From NCBI RefSeq assembly GCF_027498035.1, contig NZ_CP114978.1, positions 1,674,001-1,738,000 on the forward strand: a stretch of 64,000 nucleotides of DNA, given 5' to 3'. A program made the position numbers and the translations under genes. Source of the DNA: Pseudoxanthomonas sp. Lineage in GTDB: Bacteria > Pseudomonadota > Gammaproteobacteria > Xanthomonadales > Xanthomonadaceae. This document shows positions 1 through 11,798 of the stretch, in pieces. Every line of letters begins with the position of its first letter. Position 1 is the stretch's first letter. Under the pieces are notes generated by a model, which was not told the DNA's origin, ran no database searches, and saw only the letters and a list, made by a program, of their open reading frames with translations.

Positions 1-1
1 G

Positions 2-1072
2 TACCGCAGCGTGGGCCGGCTGGACGATTCGGAGCACTGGTTGCGCCGCGCCCTGCAGCAGGCAAGCAAGCAACGCGGCGAGCGCAGCTTTGCCGTCCAG
101 GCTGGCCTGCAGTCGCTGTCCTCCACCCTGTTCGACCAGGGGCGGATCGACGAAGCACTCACGGTCGCCGAACGTCGGCTGGCCCTGCTGGAGGCGTTGG
201 TGGGCGAAGACAGCAGTCACACCGCCAGTGCCGAAGCCGAGCTGGCAGGGCAATACCTGGACCTGGGGCGTTACCGGCAATCCGCCCAACACTTCAGCCA
301 CAGCCTGCAGGTCAGCGCCAAGGTTGATGGAGAAGACAGTCGCGCCTATGCCCTCAAGCTACTGGCCGACGGTTCGATGGAAGAAGCCCGGGGTGACATG
401 GCGCGGTCGGAGCAGCGATACCGTCAATCCCTGGCGATCCTGCAGAAGGCGCTGGGCAACAATCATCCCGATACGCTTGAAGCAGAAATGTCCCTTGGGC
501 GCCTGTTGATGCGGAACGGTCAAACCGGACAGGCCCGTGCGCCACTTCGCCATGTCCTGGATGCGGGCTATCAACGGCTTGCCTCCAACCCGCCTGAGTT
601 GAACTTCTTGCGCCTTGTCGAGGTGGAGTGGTGGATCCGCACCGGGCGCTATGCACAGGCCGAAACCGAACTCGAGCGGTTGGCCAAGGCGCAACCACAG
701 ATGACGCCCGGGGCCCTGCTGCGCTGGAACATGCAGGCGGCCCTGCTCGCCCGGCGTCGTGGCCAGCATGCAAAGGCGGTACAAGCCTGGGACGAGGTAG
801 TGAAGACCTTTTCCGGATTGTATGGGGCCGATTCAACCGCCACGGCAAAATGGCGGGTCGTCCTGGCCGATGCGCTGGTTGCAGACGGCCAGCCGGATCT
901 GGCGAGGGCACAACTGACGCGGGCTGACCCGCAGTTGACGGAGCTGGCACCGAATGCCTATTTCCTGGAGCGCTCCCGGCACCTGCGTGCCCTGCTGGCA
1001 TCGACACCCGCCATCGCAACGACATCGACATCGGCATCGGCATCGGCATCGGCCGAGCAGACGATGTGGTGA
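2..1072 (+). CDS. TPR-repeat protein, 5' end outside window
   Basis: The frame is open from the left edge (codons begin at base 2), so only the C-terminal about 356 residues are present. The protein is a run of degenerate tetratricopeptide helices with repeated patterns such as GRIDEALTVAERRLALLEAL, GRYRQSAQHF, LGRLLMRNGQTGQARAPL and TGRYAQAETELERL, and ends in a low-complexity Thr/Ser/Ala tail. It strongly resembles the TPR half of the Ser/Thr kinase gene at 2131-4909, so it is probably the end of a paralogous kinase-TPR or activator-TPR protein (inference). It converges with the BTAD regulator at 1179. Function unknown beyond protein-protein interaction. Confidence 0.8.
   Translation, partial: YRSVGRLDDSEHWLRRALQQASKQRGERSFAVQAGLQSLSSTLFDQGRIDEALTVAERRLALLEALVGEDSSHTASAEAELAGQYLDLGRYRQSAQHFSHSLQVSAKVDGEDSRAYALKLLADGSMEEARGDMARSEQRYRQSLAILQKALGNNHPDTLEAEMSLGRLLMRNGQTGQARAPLRHVLDAGYQRLASNPPELNFLRLVEVEWWIRTGRYAQAETELERLAKAQPQMTPGALLRWNMQAALLARRRGQHAKAVQAWDEVVKTFSGLYGADSTATAKWRVVLADALVADGQPDLARAQLTRADPQLTELAPNAYFLERSRHLRALLASTPAIATTSTSASASASAEQTMW
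1022..1051 (+). repeat. In-frame hexanucleotide microsatellite
   Basis: Five units of RCATCG (two acatcg then three gcatcg) encode a Thr-Ser/Ala-Ser tail at the C-terminus of the TPR protein. The unit is six bases, so copy-number change would alter tail length without breaking the frame. Confidence 0.85.
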
Positions 1073-1178
1073 CCTTCCTGGCCAAGCGCCATGACACTGC
1101 GCCTGCCCCAGGCGTCATCGGGCACACCACTGCGGACGCACGCACCAATGCGGAAGCGGCCCGGACACGATCCAGAAA

Positions 1179-2033
1179 TCAGCCAGCCATGCGTCCCAAC
1201 GCGCGATCCTGCAACCGCATCTCTCGCGCCAGTCCGCTGGCTCGGATGCCCAGGTACTTGGCACGACTCTCCGGACCAGGTTCCACGCCCAGTTCCGAGC
1301 GCAGGCAACGGGCCATGTCATCGTAGACATCCATCGCCCTTGCGTATTCGCCGGCCAGGGCCAGCACCCGCATGAGGCCGCGACAACGCTCCTCGCTCCA
1401 GGGGTCCCGCTCCACCAGTCGATGGGCGATGTCCAGCGCTTCTTCGATGCGATCGGTGCGCGCCAATTCGTCGCGCAGCCGTTCCAGGCTGCGTTCCCTG
1501 TCCCGGGCCAGTCGCAACCGGGCCGTCCCCAGCCACTGGTTGAACTCCGTGCAATCACCCACGCACACCCCGTCCAGGAGTTCGTCAACCATGCCCCCGT
1601 CGTTGGCGAAAACCTCCACAGAGGCCGCAATGCACAACGCATCCACCCGCAAGGCCGACTGCGGCCGCCAACAGACGGATACCCGGTCGCATTCCAGGGC
1701 GGCGCCCACCCCAAGGGCAGCCAGCACCTGGTTGAGGTCGCACAGCACCTGGCGCAGGTTGACCAACGCAGCCTGCTCGCGCAGCTTTGGCCACAGCAGC
1801 TCGGCCAGCCGTACACGGCTGTGGCGCTGTGCCGGTTGCAGGACCAGCCATGCCAACAATGCCCAACCCTTGCGGTACTGGAGCCGATGCGTACGCCCAT
1901 CGGCCGCCACCAGAGCAGGCCTCCCCATCAACCGCAGGCATGCAGATGCCGTGTTTCCAACTCTGCGATGCCGCAGGCCCCGGGCGAGATGCGGCGTGGA
2001 ATGGATTTCGGCAACGGCTGAATGATCGTGCAT
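1179..2033 (-). CDS. BTAD/SARP-type transcriptional regulator
   Basis: 284 residues from the ATG at 2033; a GTG 57 bases upstream is also in frame, but the ATG has a purine-rich AGGGG 5 bases before it. Residues about 35-115 look like a winged-helix DNA-binding domain (RLMGRPALVAADG, LLAWLVLQ, VRLAELLWP, LRQVLCDLNQVL). Residues about 135-275 match a bacterial transcriptional activator domain made of TPR-like helices, ending in the typical ...SELGVEPGPESRAKYLGI. There is no C-terminal ATPase or large TPR array, so it is a short stand-alone SARP-like protein. It lies downstream of the sigma factor and kinase on the same strand, about 100 bases after the kinase stop, which suggests one regulatory unit. 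Confidence 0.8.
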   Translation of the reverse strand: MHDHSAVAEIHSTPHLARGLRHRRVGNTASACLRLMGRPALVAADGRTHRLQYRKGWALLAWLVLQPAQRHSRVRLAELLWPKLREQAALVNLRQVLCDLNQVLAALGVGAALECDRVSVCWRPQSALRVDALCIAASVEVFANDGGMVDELLDGVCVGDCTEFNQWLGTARLRLARDRERSLERLRDELARTDRIEEALDIAHRLVERDPWSEERCRGLMRVLALAGEYARAMDVYDDMARCLRSELGVEPGPESRAKYLGIRASGLAREMRLQDRALGRMAG

Positions 2034-2130
2034 GGTGGCCCCTGTTATCAGGGTCCCCCGACCCCTTGCATGGATAACCAGGGAAAGCACTTCAAACCCA
2101 TCACGCGAATTTCACCTGTACCACCCCGGA

Positions 2131-4909
2131 TCACTTCAGAACGACATCCAATGCCTGCATGCGCTCCAGGGCTTCGGCGCCAGGTAGTAGCTGCGCGATC
2201 AGGACCGGACTGGCCAGCGCCAATTGGGTCCGGGCCGACGCCCGACTCCCCGATGCTGCCAGCGTCTCGGCCAGCGACAGGCGCAACTTGGCCAGCAGAA
2301 CACCCGATGCGGGCTGGCTGGCCTGGCTCCGCTCGACCAGGGCTTGCCAAGCTTCGGCGGCCGCGACCTCGTCACCGCTGCGTTGCGCGATCTCGGCCGA
2401 CAGCATGTCGCGTCGATCCTGCAAGGGCTGGGACATGCTCGACCAGCCCTTGGCCGGCGCCGCGGCGGCCAGTGCCTGGCGCGCGCGCACCGGATCACCG
2501 CGACGCATCCATAGTTCGGCCCGCGTGAGGCGTTGGATCACCATCAACGGGTTGTCTGCATCCAGCAGCCTGGCCAACCCGTCGTAGGCGTGCTGCAACA
2601 AAGGCTCGGCCTGATCCATGCGACCGGTCCGCAACAACAGCCGCCCCAGGTTGGCCTCGGTCGTCAGGCTCATCCGGGCTTCCGCTCCCAGCGCGTCGCG
2701 CCGGATACCCCATGAACGACGGTACAGCGCCTCGGCATTCGCCACGTCACCCCGCAGTTCCTGCAGGGTCGCGAAATTGTTGAGCAGAACCGCGTCATCC
2801 AGGCCGCCCTGTTCGCCCAGCGCGTCCGTCGCGTCACGCGCCTGCTGGTAATAGTCACGCGAACGCACCAGGTCACCCAGGTCCTGGTAGGTCCCGGCCA
2901 GTTCCTGGAAGGCGCTGCGTACTACTTCGTTTGGGCCATCACCCAGCTGGCCTCGGGCTAGCGCCAGGCCGCGCTCGAGGAGTCCGGCAGATTCATTTAG
3001 GCGCCCCTGGTCGCGCAGCACCAACGCCAGGCCCTGCAGGGAACTCCGGTACTGGTAGCTGCTGTCACCCTCACGCGCGCGGAAGACTTCCAGTGCCGCC
3101 TTGAAATAGCGCTCGGCACCGGCCAGGTCGCCCTGTGCCTTGCGCACCAGGGCGAGGTTGTGGAGCATCGATCCATCATCCGGACCAGCTGCGCCGCCAC
3201 CTTCGCGGGACTGGCTGCGCATCTGCGCACGGCGCATGGCCAGCGCGCGCAGCAGCGCATCCTCGGCTTCGGGATAACGGTCCAGCGCCTTCAAGGACAG
3301 TCCGACCATGTTGAGCGATCCGGAAATCATCCCCGGATCGCCCGTGCGCTCGGCCTGCGCCAGCGAGCTGTTGGCCATCGCCAGCGCTTCCTCGCCGTGG
3401 TTCTGGTTGCTGAGCATGAGTGCCAAGTCGTGCTGCGCGCTGGACAGCTCGTAAGGCATGTCCAACGTCCTGGCCTCCGCGGCGGCCTGGCGCAGCAGCG
3501 CCTCGGCCTGTGTGGACAGGCCCAGGTAGAGGTAGGCACGACCCAGGACGCCGCGCAGGCGCGCGCGCGTGGCGGCGCGTGCCCGCCAGGTCCTGGTCGA
3601 TGCTGCGCGCACTGGCGTCGAGTATCTCGCGCGCGGTGATCGTCTGATTCCCCTGGCGGCCGCGCGCACGTGGATCGGCCGCCTTGAAGGCGGTGACCAG
3701 GAAGTCGCTGACCCGCTGTGCAGTCGCGGCCTGTTCGCGCGCGTCATCGCGCGCCGCCCGCAGGCTCCACATGAAAGCCAGCACCATGGCCAGCACGCAG
3801 GCAGCGGCCATCGATGCGCGCCAGCGCCGGCGCAGCAGTCGCCCCGCTGCATACAGGCGTCCACCGCCGCGTGCAGCGACCGGGTAATGCGTCCGCCAGC
3901 GCTGCACGTCGCCAATCAATTCCGCGACGGTGGCGTAACGCCTGTCCGGGTCGATCGCACAGGCACGGGCAACGATGGCATCGAAGTCGCCATCCAGCCG
4001 CCTTGCCCAGGGCAGCTGGCCACGGGCGAGTACGCTCGCGCGCGGCAACGCCTCTGCATGCGTGTCCATGGCGCGCACCGGTGCCGAACCGGCCACCAGC
4101 TCAAGCAGCATCACGCCCAGGCTGAACACATCACTGACGATGCCGATATCGCTGCCGGCGAGCAGCTCCGGGCTGGCATAAGGCAACGTGCAGAACCGCG
4201 CGCGCTGGTCCGCTTCGGTTCGATCCAGCAGGCGCGCGATGCCGAAATCCAGCAGGACCGGAGCGCCGTCGGCATTGACCATCACGTTGCCCGGCTTGAG
4301 GTCGCAATGCAGCACCAGCTTCCCGTGGGCAGCCTGTACTGCCTGGCAGATGCTGACGAACAAGTCGAGCCGTGCATCCAGGCCAACCGGTTGCGAGCGC
4401 AGGTGGACATCCAGGGTTTCCCCTTCGATGTACTCCATCACCAGATAAGGCTGGCCCAGCGGCGTGGTTCCGCCGTCGTAAAGACGCGCGATAGACGGAT
4501 GCTGCAGGTTCGCCAGGATCTGGCGTTCGCCCGCGAACTGGCGCGCCGCGTAGGGATCGGACAGACCCCGGAGGAATTTGACGGCGACCCGCTGTTCGTA
4601 CAGCGAATCGGCGCGCTCGGCGACGAATACACTTCCCATTCCGCCGCTCGCCAAATGACGGATCAAGCGCCAGGAGCCGACCTCGTCCCCGACCTCCAGT
4701 TCGGGACAGGCCAGCTGCTGCAGCAGTTGGTCCAACTGGGCGGACATCCCATTGAGATGTGCAGTCTGGGCGCCAAGCAGTCGCAACGTCTCGGCCACCA
4801 AAGCCGCATTGCTGGTCCGGTGTTCCAGCGCCTCCCGCCATTGCGAAGCGGGCAGCGTGCATACCTGCTCGAACAGATCACGCACCTGCCGCCAGCGGTC
4901 GGCCTCCAT
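2131..4909 (-). pseudogene. Ser/Thr protein kinase-TPR, frameshifted
   Basis: The N-terminal part (ATG at 4909, two bases after the sigma factor stop) is a Hanks-type kinase: glycine loop LASGGMGSVFVAER, VAVK lysine, catalytic loop HCDLKPGN, DFG, then a membrane helix near residues 363-382 (ASMAAACVLAMVLAFMWSL). After SIDQDLAG (about base 3582) the conserved sequence continues in another frame as ATRARLRGVLGRAYLYLG and runs through a long TPR region to 2131. Removing one base in about 3560-3585, in a GC-dinucleotide-rich stretch, restores 925 codons, a normal length for this family. As written, translation keeps about 440 native residues and then a missense tail to about 3176. It may be a real mutation or a sequencing error. 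The kinase presumably phosphorylates the partner ECF sigma factor. Confidence 0.85.
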
Positions 4910-4911
4910 GC

Positions 4912-5553
4912 CTAATCGACATCCTCTGCAAGGCGACGCTTCAACCAGGCCCGCGCGATACGCAGGTCACGCTCGACCGTCGGCACCGACACATCAGCCA
5001 CCAGCGCGATTTCGTTCTGCGTCATGCCCGCGAAATAAGACATCTCGATGGCTTTCGCCGCGCGCGGGTCGATCGTGGAAAAATCCTCAAGCGCTTCGTG
5101 CAGCGCCAGTACGTGATACTCCGCGCCTCCGGCGGCCGCCATCTCGGCCTGGGAAAGCGTGACCTGGACCAGGTCCCCGCCACGCTTGCGTGCCAGCGTC
5201 GCACGCGCGTGGTCCACCAGCACCGAGCGCATCTTCAATGCCGCCATCGCGAAAAAATGCGCGCGGTCATGGAAGCGCACCTCGCTCCCGAGCAAGCGCA
5301 GCATCGCCTCATGCATCACCATCGTGGGCTGCAGCAGTACGTCTCGACTGCTCGCCTCGGCCATGCGTGCGGCAGCCATGCCGCGCAGCGCTGGATAGAC
5401 CAGGGACATCAGATGCTCGCCCGCCGAGGGGTCCTGCCCCTGCTGCCACTTCCACAGCAATCGCGTCAGGTCCCCGACCGGTGCCTCGCCGGCACTATCC
5501 GTGCGAAGACGGTATCCCTCCGTCGTGGACGCTTCCTTGTCATCGTCTTGCAT
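4912..5553 (-). CDS. ECF-type RNA polymerase sigma factor
   Basis: 213 residues from the ATG at 5553, preceded by GGGTGG; the frame stays open further upstream without recognisable protein. Region 2 is seen in the stretch from VLLQPTMVMHEAMLRLLG to MRSVLVDHARATLARKRGG, and region 4 as YFAGMTQNEIALVADVSVPT followed by VERDLRIARAWLKRRL. The pattern fits the X6-type ECF sigmas common in Xanthomonadaceae. The stop is two bases from the kinase start, so the two are co-transcribed and probably translationally coupled. Known relatives of this arrangement (EcfK-PknS in Xanthomonas citri, EcfP-PknT in Vibrio) are switched on by kinase phosphorylation, not by an anti-sigma factor, and no anti-sigma gene is present here. 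Targets are unknown. Confidence 0.85.
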   Translation of the reverse strand: MQDDDKEASTTEGYRLRTDSAGEAPVGDLTRLLWKWQQGQDPSAGEHLMSLVYPALRGMAAARMAEASSRDVLLQPTMVMHEAMLRLLGSEVRFHDRAHFFAMAALKMRSVLVDHARATLARKRGGDLVQVTLSQAEMAAAGGAEYHVLALHEALEDFSTIDPRAAKAIEMSYFAGMTQNEIALVADVSVPTVERDLRIARAWLKRRLAEDVD

Positions 5554-5934
5554 ATGACCACCCAGTTCTCGAACTAACCAACACCCGTCGCCGCCATGCC
5601 GCGGAAAGATCCAGGCACGCCTCACGCACCGGGCCGATGCCGCAAAGTCGGCCGTGGTGACGCCATCCACCGATCGAAAGGGCGGCCAGGATCGATACCG
5701 CGAAGCCCAAACCGGCCAGCCATGACCCGCCCCCTTGCCCAACCACCCCGGCTGGAGCCCACGGCGCATTCTATGGGGCAGCACACGCTGACAACGCGTG
5801 CCACGCGCGACTCGCACCCGCGGATTTGTGATACCCGTCGAGAAGCGGTGCACAGTCGCGGCGGTCCGCGTTGCGAATGCGATCAACCCCACCCGGACAA
5901 CCGAAGACACACCGACCAGGCCACCTTCAACCGC
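5554..5934. other. Intergenic region upstream of sigma factor
   Basis: 381 bases between the sigma factor start and the recG stop. Several GC-driven open frames cross it, but none has a credible start site or recognisable protein. It should hold the promoter of the sigma-kinase unit; I could not pick out a convincing -35/-10 pair or a terminator. Confidence 0.5.
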
Positions 5935-8097
<2,163 letters not shown>

Positions 8098-8184
8098 CCC
8101 GTCAGGATGCCGGCCGCCACTGGGCTTTACCACCACAGCGCATCGCCCGCGGCTGTCGGAAAACACCGCGCACGGCGCGTCCGG

Positions 8185-8571
8185 TCAGTTGCCCAGGACC
8201 ATTACCGCATCGACTTCGAACAGCGCGCCCTTGGGCAGGCCGGAGACTTCGATGGTGGAACGGGCCGGGAACGGTGCGGCGAAGTATTCCTGCATCACCG
8301 CGTTGACCGCGGCGAACTGGCCCAGGTCGGTCAGGTACAGGCCCAGGCGCACGATGTCGCCCAGTGAACCGCCGGCGGCTTCAGCCACGGCCTTGAGGTT
8401 GTCGAACGAACGACGCGCCTGGGCACTGATATCGCCATCGACGATGTTGCCGGTCGCCGGGTCCAGCGGGATCTGGCCGGAGAAGTAAACAGTGTTGCCG
8501 GCGCGCACGGCCTGCGAATACGGACCGATCGCGGCCGGTGCCTGGTCGGTATGGATGATCTGCTTGGTCAT
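8185..8571 (-). CDS. ridA: RidA family enamine/imine deaminase
   Basis: 128 residues from the ATG at 8571 (MTKQIIHTDQAPAAIGPYSQ), the usual RidA length. RidA hydrolyses reactive 2-aminoacrylate and related enamines made by PLP enzymes. Family marks visible are IGPYSQAV, YFSGQIPLDP and the C-terminal region with the catalytic arginine in FPARSTIEV, followed by PKGALFEVDAV. It sits between spoT and recG on the same strand with short gaps, so probably one operon. Confidence 0.95.
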   Translation of the reverse strand: MTKQIIHTDQAPAAIGPYSQAVRAGNTVYFSGQIPLDPATGNIVDGDISAQARRSFDNLKAVAEAAGGSLGDIVRLGLYLTDLGQFAAVNAVMQEYFAAPFPARSTIEVSGLPKGALFEVDAVMVLGN

Positions 8572-8660
8572 GTGGGCGGGCCCTGGTGATGAAAACGAGG
8601 CCCGCATTGTAGGCGCTGCGCCGCGACAGGCCGAATCACCAGTCCGCGCGGCGTGCTGCC

Positions 8661-10830
8661 TTACGCGCGCCGCACGCCCAGCACCGATTGCAGCCGGCGC
8701 ACCCGACGCATCACTTCAGCCAGGTGGCTGCGATCGCGCACCTGGATGTTGAAACGCATGACCGCGGCGTTGATGTCGCGCTCCAGGTATTCGACGCGCT
8801 CGATGTTGGACTGGCTCTGGGCCACCGCGGCGGCCACCTGGGCCAGTGCGCCAGTGCGATTCTCCACTTCGATCATCAGGCTGGCGTCGTAGTCGCCGCT
8901 GACGCTGGAATCCCAGCCGATCTGCACCCAGCGATCAGGCGACTTGCGGAACTCGACCACGTTCGGGCAATCCAGCCGGTGCACCACGATGCCCTTGCCG
9001 GCGGTGTGGAAACCCATGATTTCGTCGCCGGGAATCGGCTGGCAGCAGTTGGCGAAGCTGATCACCCCACGCTCGCCACCGGTGATCAGGATCTTCTCCT
9101 GCGAATGCTTGGAGTGGCCGCCACTGCGCAGTTCGGCAAAGGCCATCATCGCCTGCGCGGCCTGGGCCGGCATCCAGTTGCCCAGCGCCACGTCTTCCAG
9201 CAGGGCTTCCAGGCGCGGGTATTTGTGTTCGGCCAGGAAGGCCTCCAGGCGCTGCGCCGGCAGGCGGTCGAGCGAACTGTCCAGGTCTTCCAGCGCGCGA
9301 TCCAGCATGCGATGGCCCAGCTGCACGGCATCTTCGTGACCCAACTGCTTGAGCTGGTGGCGGATGGCGGTGCGCGCCTTGCTGGTGACCACGAATTCCA
9401 GCCACTGCGGCTTTGGCGCAGCCGATTTGGCGGTGATGATCTCCACGCTTTGGCCGCTGGTGAGCTTGGTACGCAATGGCACCAGCCGCTTGTCCACGCG
9501 CGAGGCCACCGCCTGGTTGCCCACGTCGGTATGCACGGCGTAGGCGAAATCCAGCGCGGTCGAATTGCGCGGCAGCGACAGGATCTTGCCCTTGGGCGTG
9601 AACAGGTAGACCTCGTCCGGGAACAGGTCGACCTTGACGTTGTCCAGGAATTCCAGCGACGACCCCGCCGAGCGCTGGTTTTCGATCAGCTCCGAAATCC
9701 AAGCATGGGCGCGGCTCTGCGCGCTGCTCGGCATCTGCTGGCCGAACTTGTAGGTCCAGTGCGCGGCGATGCCGCGCTCGGCCACCAGATCCATTTCCTC
9801 GGTGCGGATCTGCACCTCGATCGGCGAGCCGTACGGCCCGAACAGCACCGTGTGCAGCGACTGGTAGCCGTTGGCCTTGGGAATCGCGATGAAATCGCGG
9901 AAGCGCCCGTCCAGCGGCTTGTACTGCGCGTGGGCCGCGCCAAGCGCGTGGTACGCATCGGGCACCGAGGCTACCACCACGCGGAAGCCGAACACATCCA
10001 TCACCTGGTCGAAGCTTTTCCCTTCGCTGCGCATCTTGTTGTAGATGCTCCAGGCGGTCTTGACCCGGCTGACCAGGGCGGCTGGAAATGCCTTCGCGCG
10101 TCATCCGCTGGGCCAGGTCGGTTTCGATCTGGGCCAGCGCCTCGCGGCGCATCACCGGCTGGCTCTGGATGTGCTTGCGGATGATCGCGTGACGCCACGG
10201 ATACATCGCCGCGAAGCTCAGGTCCTGCAGCTCCGACTTGACCAGGCTCATGCCCAGGCGCTGGGCGATGGGCGCGTAGATGTCCAGGGTTTCGCGAGCG
10301 ATGCGCGCACGCGCCTCGGCACTCTGCGCGCCCAGCGTACGCATGTTGTGCAGGCGGTCGGCCAGCTTGATCATGATCACGCGCAGGTCGCGCGACATGG
10401 CCAGCAGCATCTTGCGGAAAGATTCGGCGGCGGCTTCCTTGCGGTCGCGGAACTTCAGCTTGTCCAGCTTGGTCACGCCATCGACCAGCTCGGCCACCGC
10501 TTCGCCGAACTCGCTGGCGATTTCCGCGCGGGTCAGCGGCGTGTCTTCGATGGTGTCGTGCAGGACCGCCGCGATCAGCGTCTCCACGTCCATGCCCAGC
10601 TCGGCCAGGACCTGGGCCACGGCGACCGGATGGGTGATGTAGGGCTCGCCCGACTTGCGGGTCTGGCCTTCATGCGCGGCTGCACCGACTTCCCACGCGC
10701 GGCGCAGCAGCGGCAACTGCTCTTCGGGCAGGTAGCTGGCCGCGGCCTTGAAACGGCGCACGTACTCGGGCAGCTCGTCACCCTGGGGCGGCGGTGTGCG
10801 GATGGCCTTGCTGGAACGCCCTGGATTCAT
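8661..10830 (-). pseudogene. spoT: Bifunctional (p)ppGpp synthase/hydrolase SpoT, frameshifted
   Basis: The first about 250 residues (from ATG 10830) are an intact HD hydrolase region: AAHEGQTRKSGEPYITHPVA, AAVLHDTIEDT, KLADRLHNMRTL. At REGISSR (bases 10074-10080, a run of three G on the plus strand) the frame changes; removing one base continues as LVSRVKTAWSIYNKMRSEGK and then the synthetase (DVFGFRVVV, PKANGYQSLHT, EVQIRTEEMD), the TGS domain (TPKGKILSLPRNSTALDFAY) and a C-terminal ACT domain. The corrected length is 722 residues, typical of SpoT. As written, the product keeps hydrolase but loses synthetase and regulatory domains, followed by a long missense tail because the wrong frame stays open to about 8935. 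Because spoT is a core stringent-response gene, a sequencing error is quite possible. Confidence 0.93.
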
Positions 10831-10951
10831 TGCGAAAGCCTATGCCAGCCAAGCCATCGCGGCAATGCACCATGTGCGGGAAACCACACCTCGTGATGGT
10901 GCAGTCACTGCACACCATGCGCGAATGCACCAGAACCCGACGCCGCAAACG

Positions 10952-10980
10952 CCGACGGCCCGCACAAGGCGGGCCGTCGG
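10952..10980 (-). terminator. Hairpin downstream of rpoZ
   Basis: A perfect 12-bp inverted repeat (ccgacggcccgc / gcgggccgtcgg) with a 5-base loop lies just after the rpoZ stop. Only a weak T run (gTTTg) follows on the minus strand, so it may act as a partial terminator or mRNA-stabilising stem between rpoZ and spoT. Confidence 0.6.
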
Positions 10981-11009
10981 GGCAGGCATTCAGGCTGATC
11001 TGCGAAAGA

Positions 11010-11306
11010 TCAGTCGTCGCCCTTGGACATGTCGTCGTCGGCGACCACTTCAGCGGCAGCCCACTCCAGCGCTTCGCGCTCGGCGCGCTCACGCTCGGCC
11101 TTCTCGACGCGGTCGATCAGCTCGTTGTCGATCGTACGGGCCGCGATCTCGCGCAGCGCCAGCACGGTCGGCTTGTCTTCGGAGTCGTTCTCGATCGTCG
11201 GCTCGACGCCGTTGGCAAGCTGGCGGGCGCGCTTGGCGGCCATCATGACCAGGTCGAAACGGTTGTCGACGACTTTCAGGCAATCTTCTACGGTGATGCG
11301 GGCCAT
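11010..11306 (-). CDS. rpoZ: RNA polymerase omega subunit
   Basis: 98 residues, normal for omega. The conserved N-terminus MARITVEDCLKVVDNRFDLV and the core AAKRARQLANG and ALREIAARTI are present, with an acidic C-terminal tail. Omega helps fold and hold the beta-prime subunit and is part of the ppGpp site on RNA polymerase, which fits its place directly before spoT. Confidence 0.97.
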   Translation of the reverse strand: MARITVEDCLKVVDNRFDLVMMAAKRARQLANGVEPTIENDSEDKPTVLALREIAARTIDNELIDRVEKAERERAEREALEWAAAEVVADDDMSKGDD

Positions 11307-11449
11307 GTGGGCTCCAGGCGGACTGCCACCGGCAAGGTGGGCCGCGCGACTAGCGGAAAGGGACCGCGGATTTTAGGCATCTGCGCCCAGGATTGCAAGG
11401 CAACCCTTCAAAATCAAACGGTTAAACCGGATTTCGGCTTCCCATGGGC

Positions 11450-11776
11450 CTAGCGCCTGGGCAAATGGCGCGGCACGCGCACCTGCAGCAGCTCGACCAG
11501 TGCCGGATCCATGAAGGCGTAGTCGTCCGGGATGTCCAGGCAGGCCACCCGTACGCCATCCAGATGCGCGCGGAATTTCTGTGACAGGCGCGAACGCTGC
11601 GCCTTTTCCATCACCAGCACCAGATCCGCCCAAGCCAGCAGCTCGGGGGTCAATGGATTCTCAGCAGTGTGGTTCAAGCCGGCGGAAGCGACTTCAATCC
11701 CGGGCCAATCCGCGAAGACCTGTTCGGCCGTCGGGCTGCGCAGCCGGTTCTGGCTGCAGACGAACAGGACGTTCAA
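11450..11776 (-). CDS. Low-molecular-weight tyrosine phosphatase-like protein
   Basis: 108 residues. The start is a TTG at 11776 placing NVLFVC at the N-terminus, as in the family; no ATG lies between it and the gmk stop 22 bases upstream. The phosphatase loop C-x5-R-S is present (CSQNRLRS, with PTAE after it), and a DIPDDY motif near the C-terminus can supply the catalytic aspartate. This is the short LMW-PTP-like family often found as isolated genes; the substrate is unknown. It is inserted between gmk and rpoZ. Confidence 0.8.
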   Translation of the reverse strand: MNVLFVCSQNRLRSPTAEQVFADWPGIEVASAGLNHTAENPLTPELLAWADLVLVMEKAQRSRLSQKFRAHLDGVRVACLDIPDDYAFMDPALVELLQVRVPRHLPRR

Positions 11777-11798
11777 AGCGTGCAGCGAATGCGCAGGC

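Noticed and set aside
3555..3600. Programmed ribosomal frameshift in the kinase gene
   Set aside because: No slippery heptamer or downstream structure is evident, and kinase-TPR relatives are encoded in one frame.
5540..5746. Possible 68-residue membrane protein upstream of the sigma factor
   Set aside because: Hydrophobic start but overlaps the sigma gene start, lacks a ribosome site, and the rest is Arg/Trp-rich noise.
10060..10090. Programmed frameshift or split genes in spoT
   Set aside because: SpoT is a single frame in all known relatives and no slippery motif is present; mutation or sequence error is simpler.
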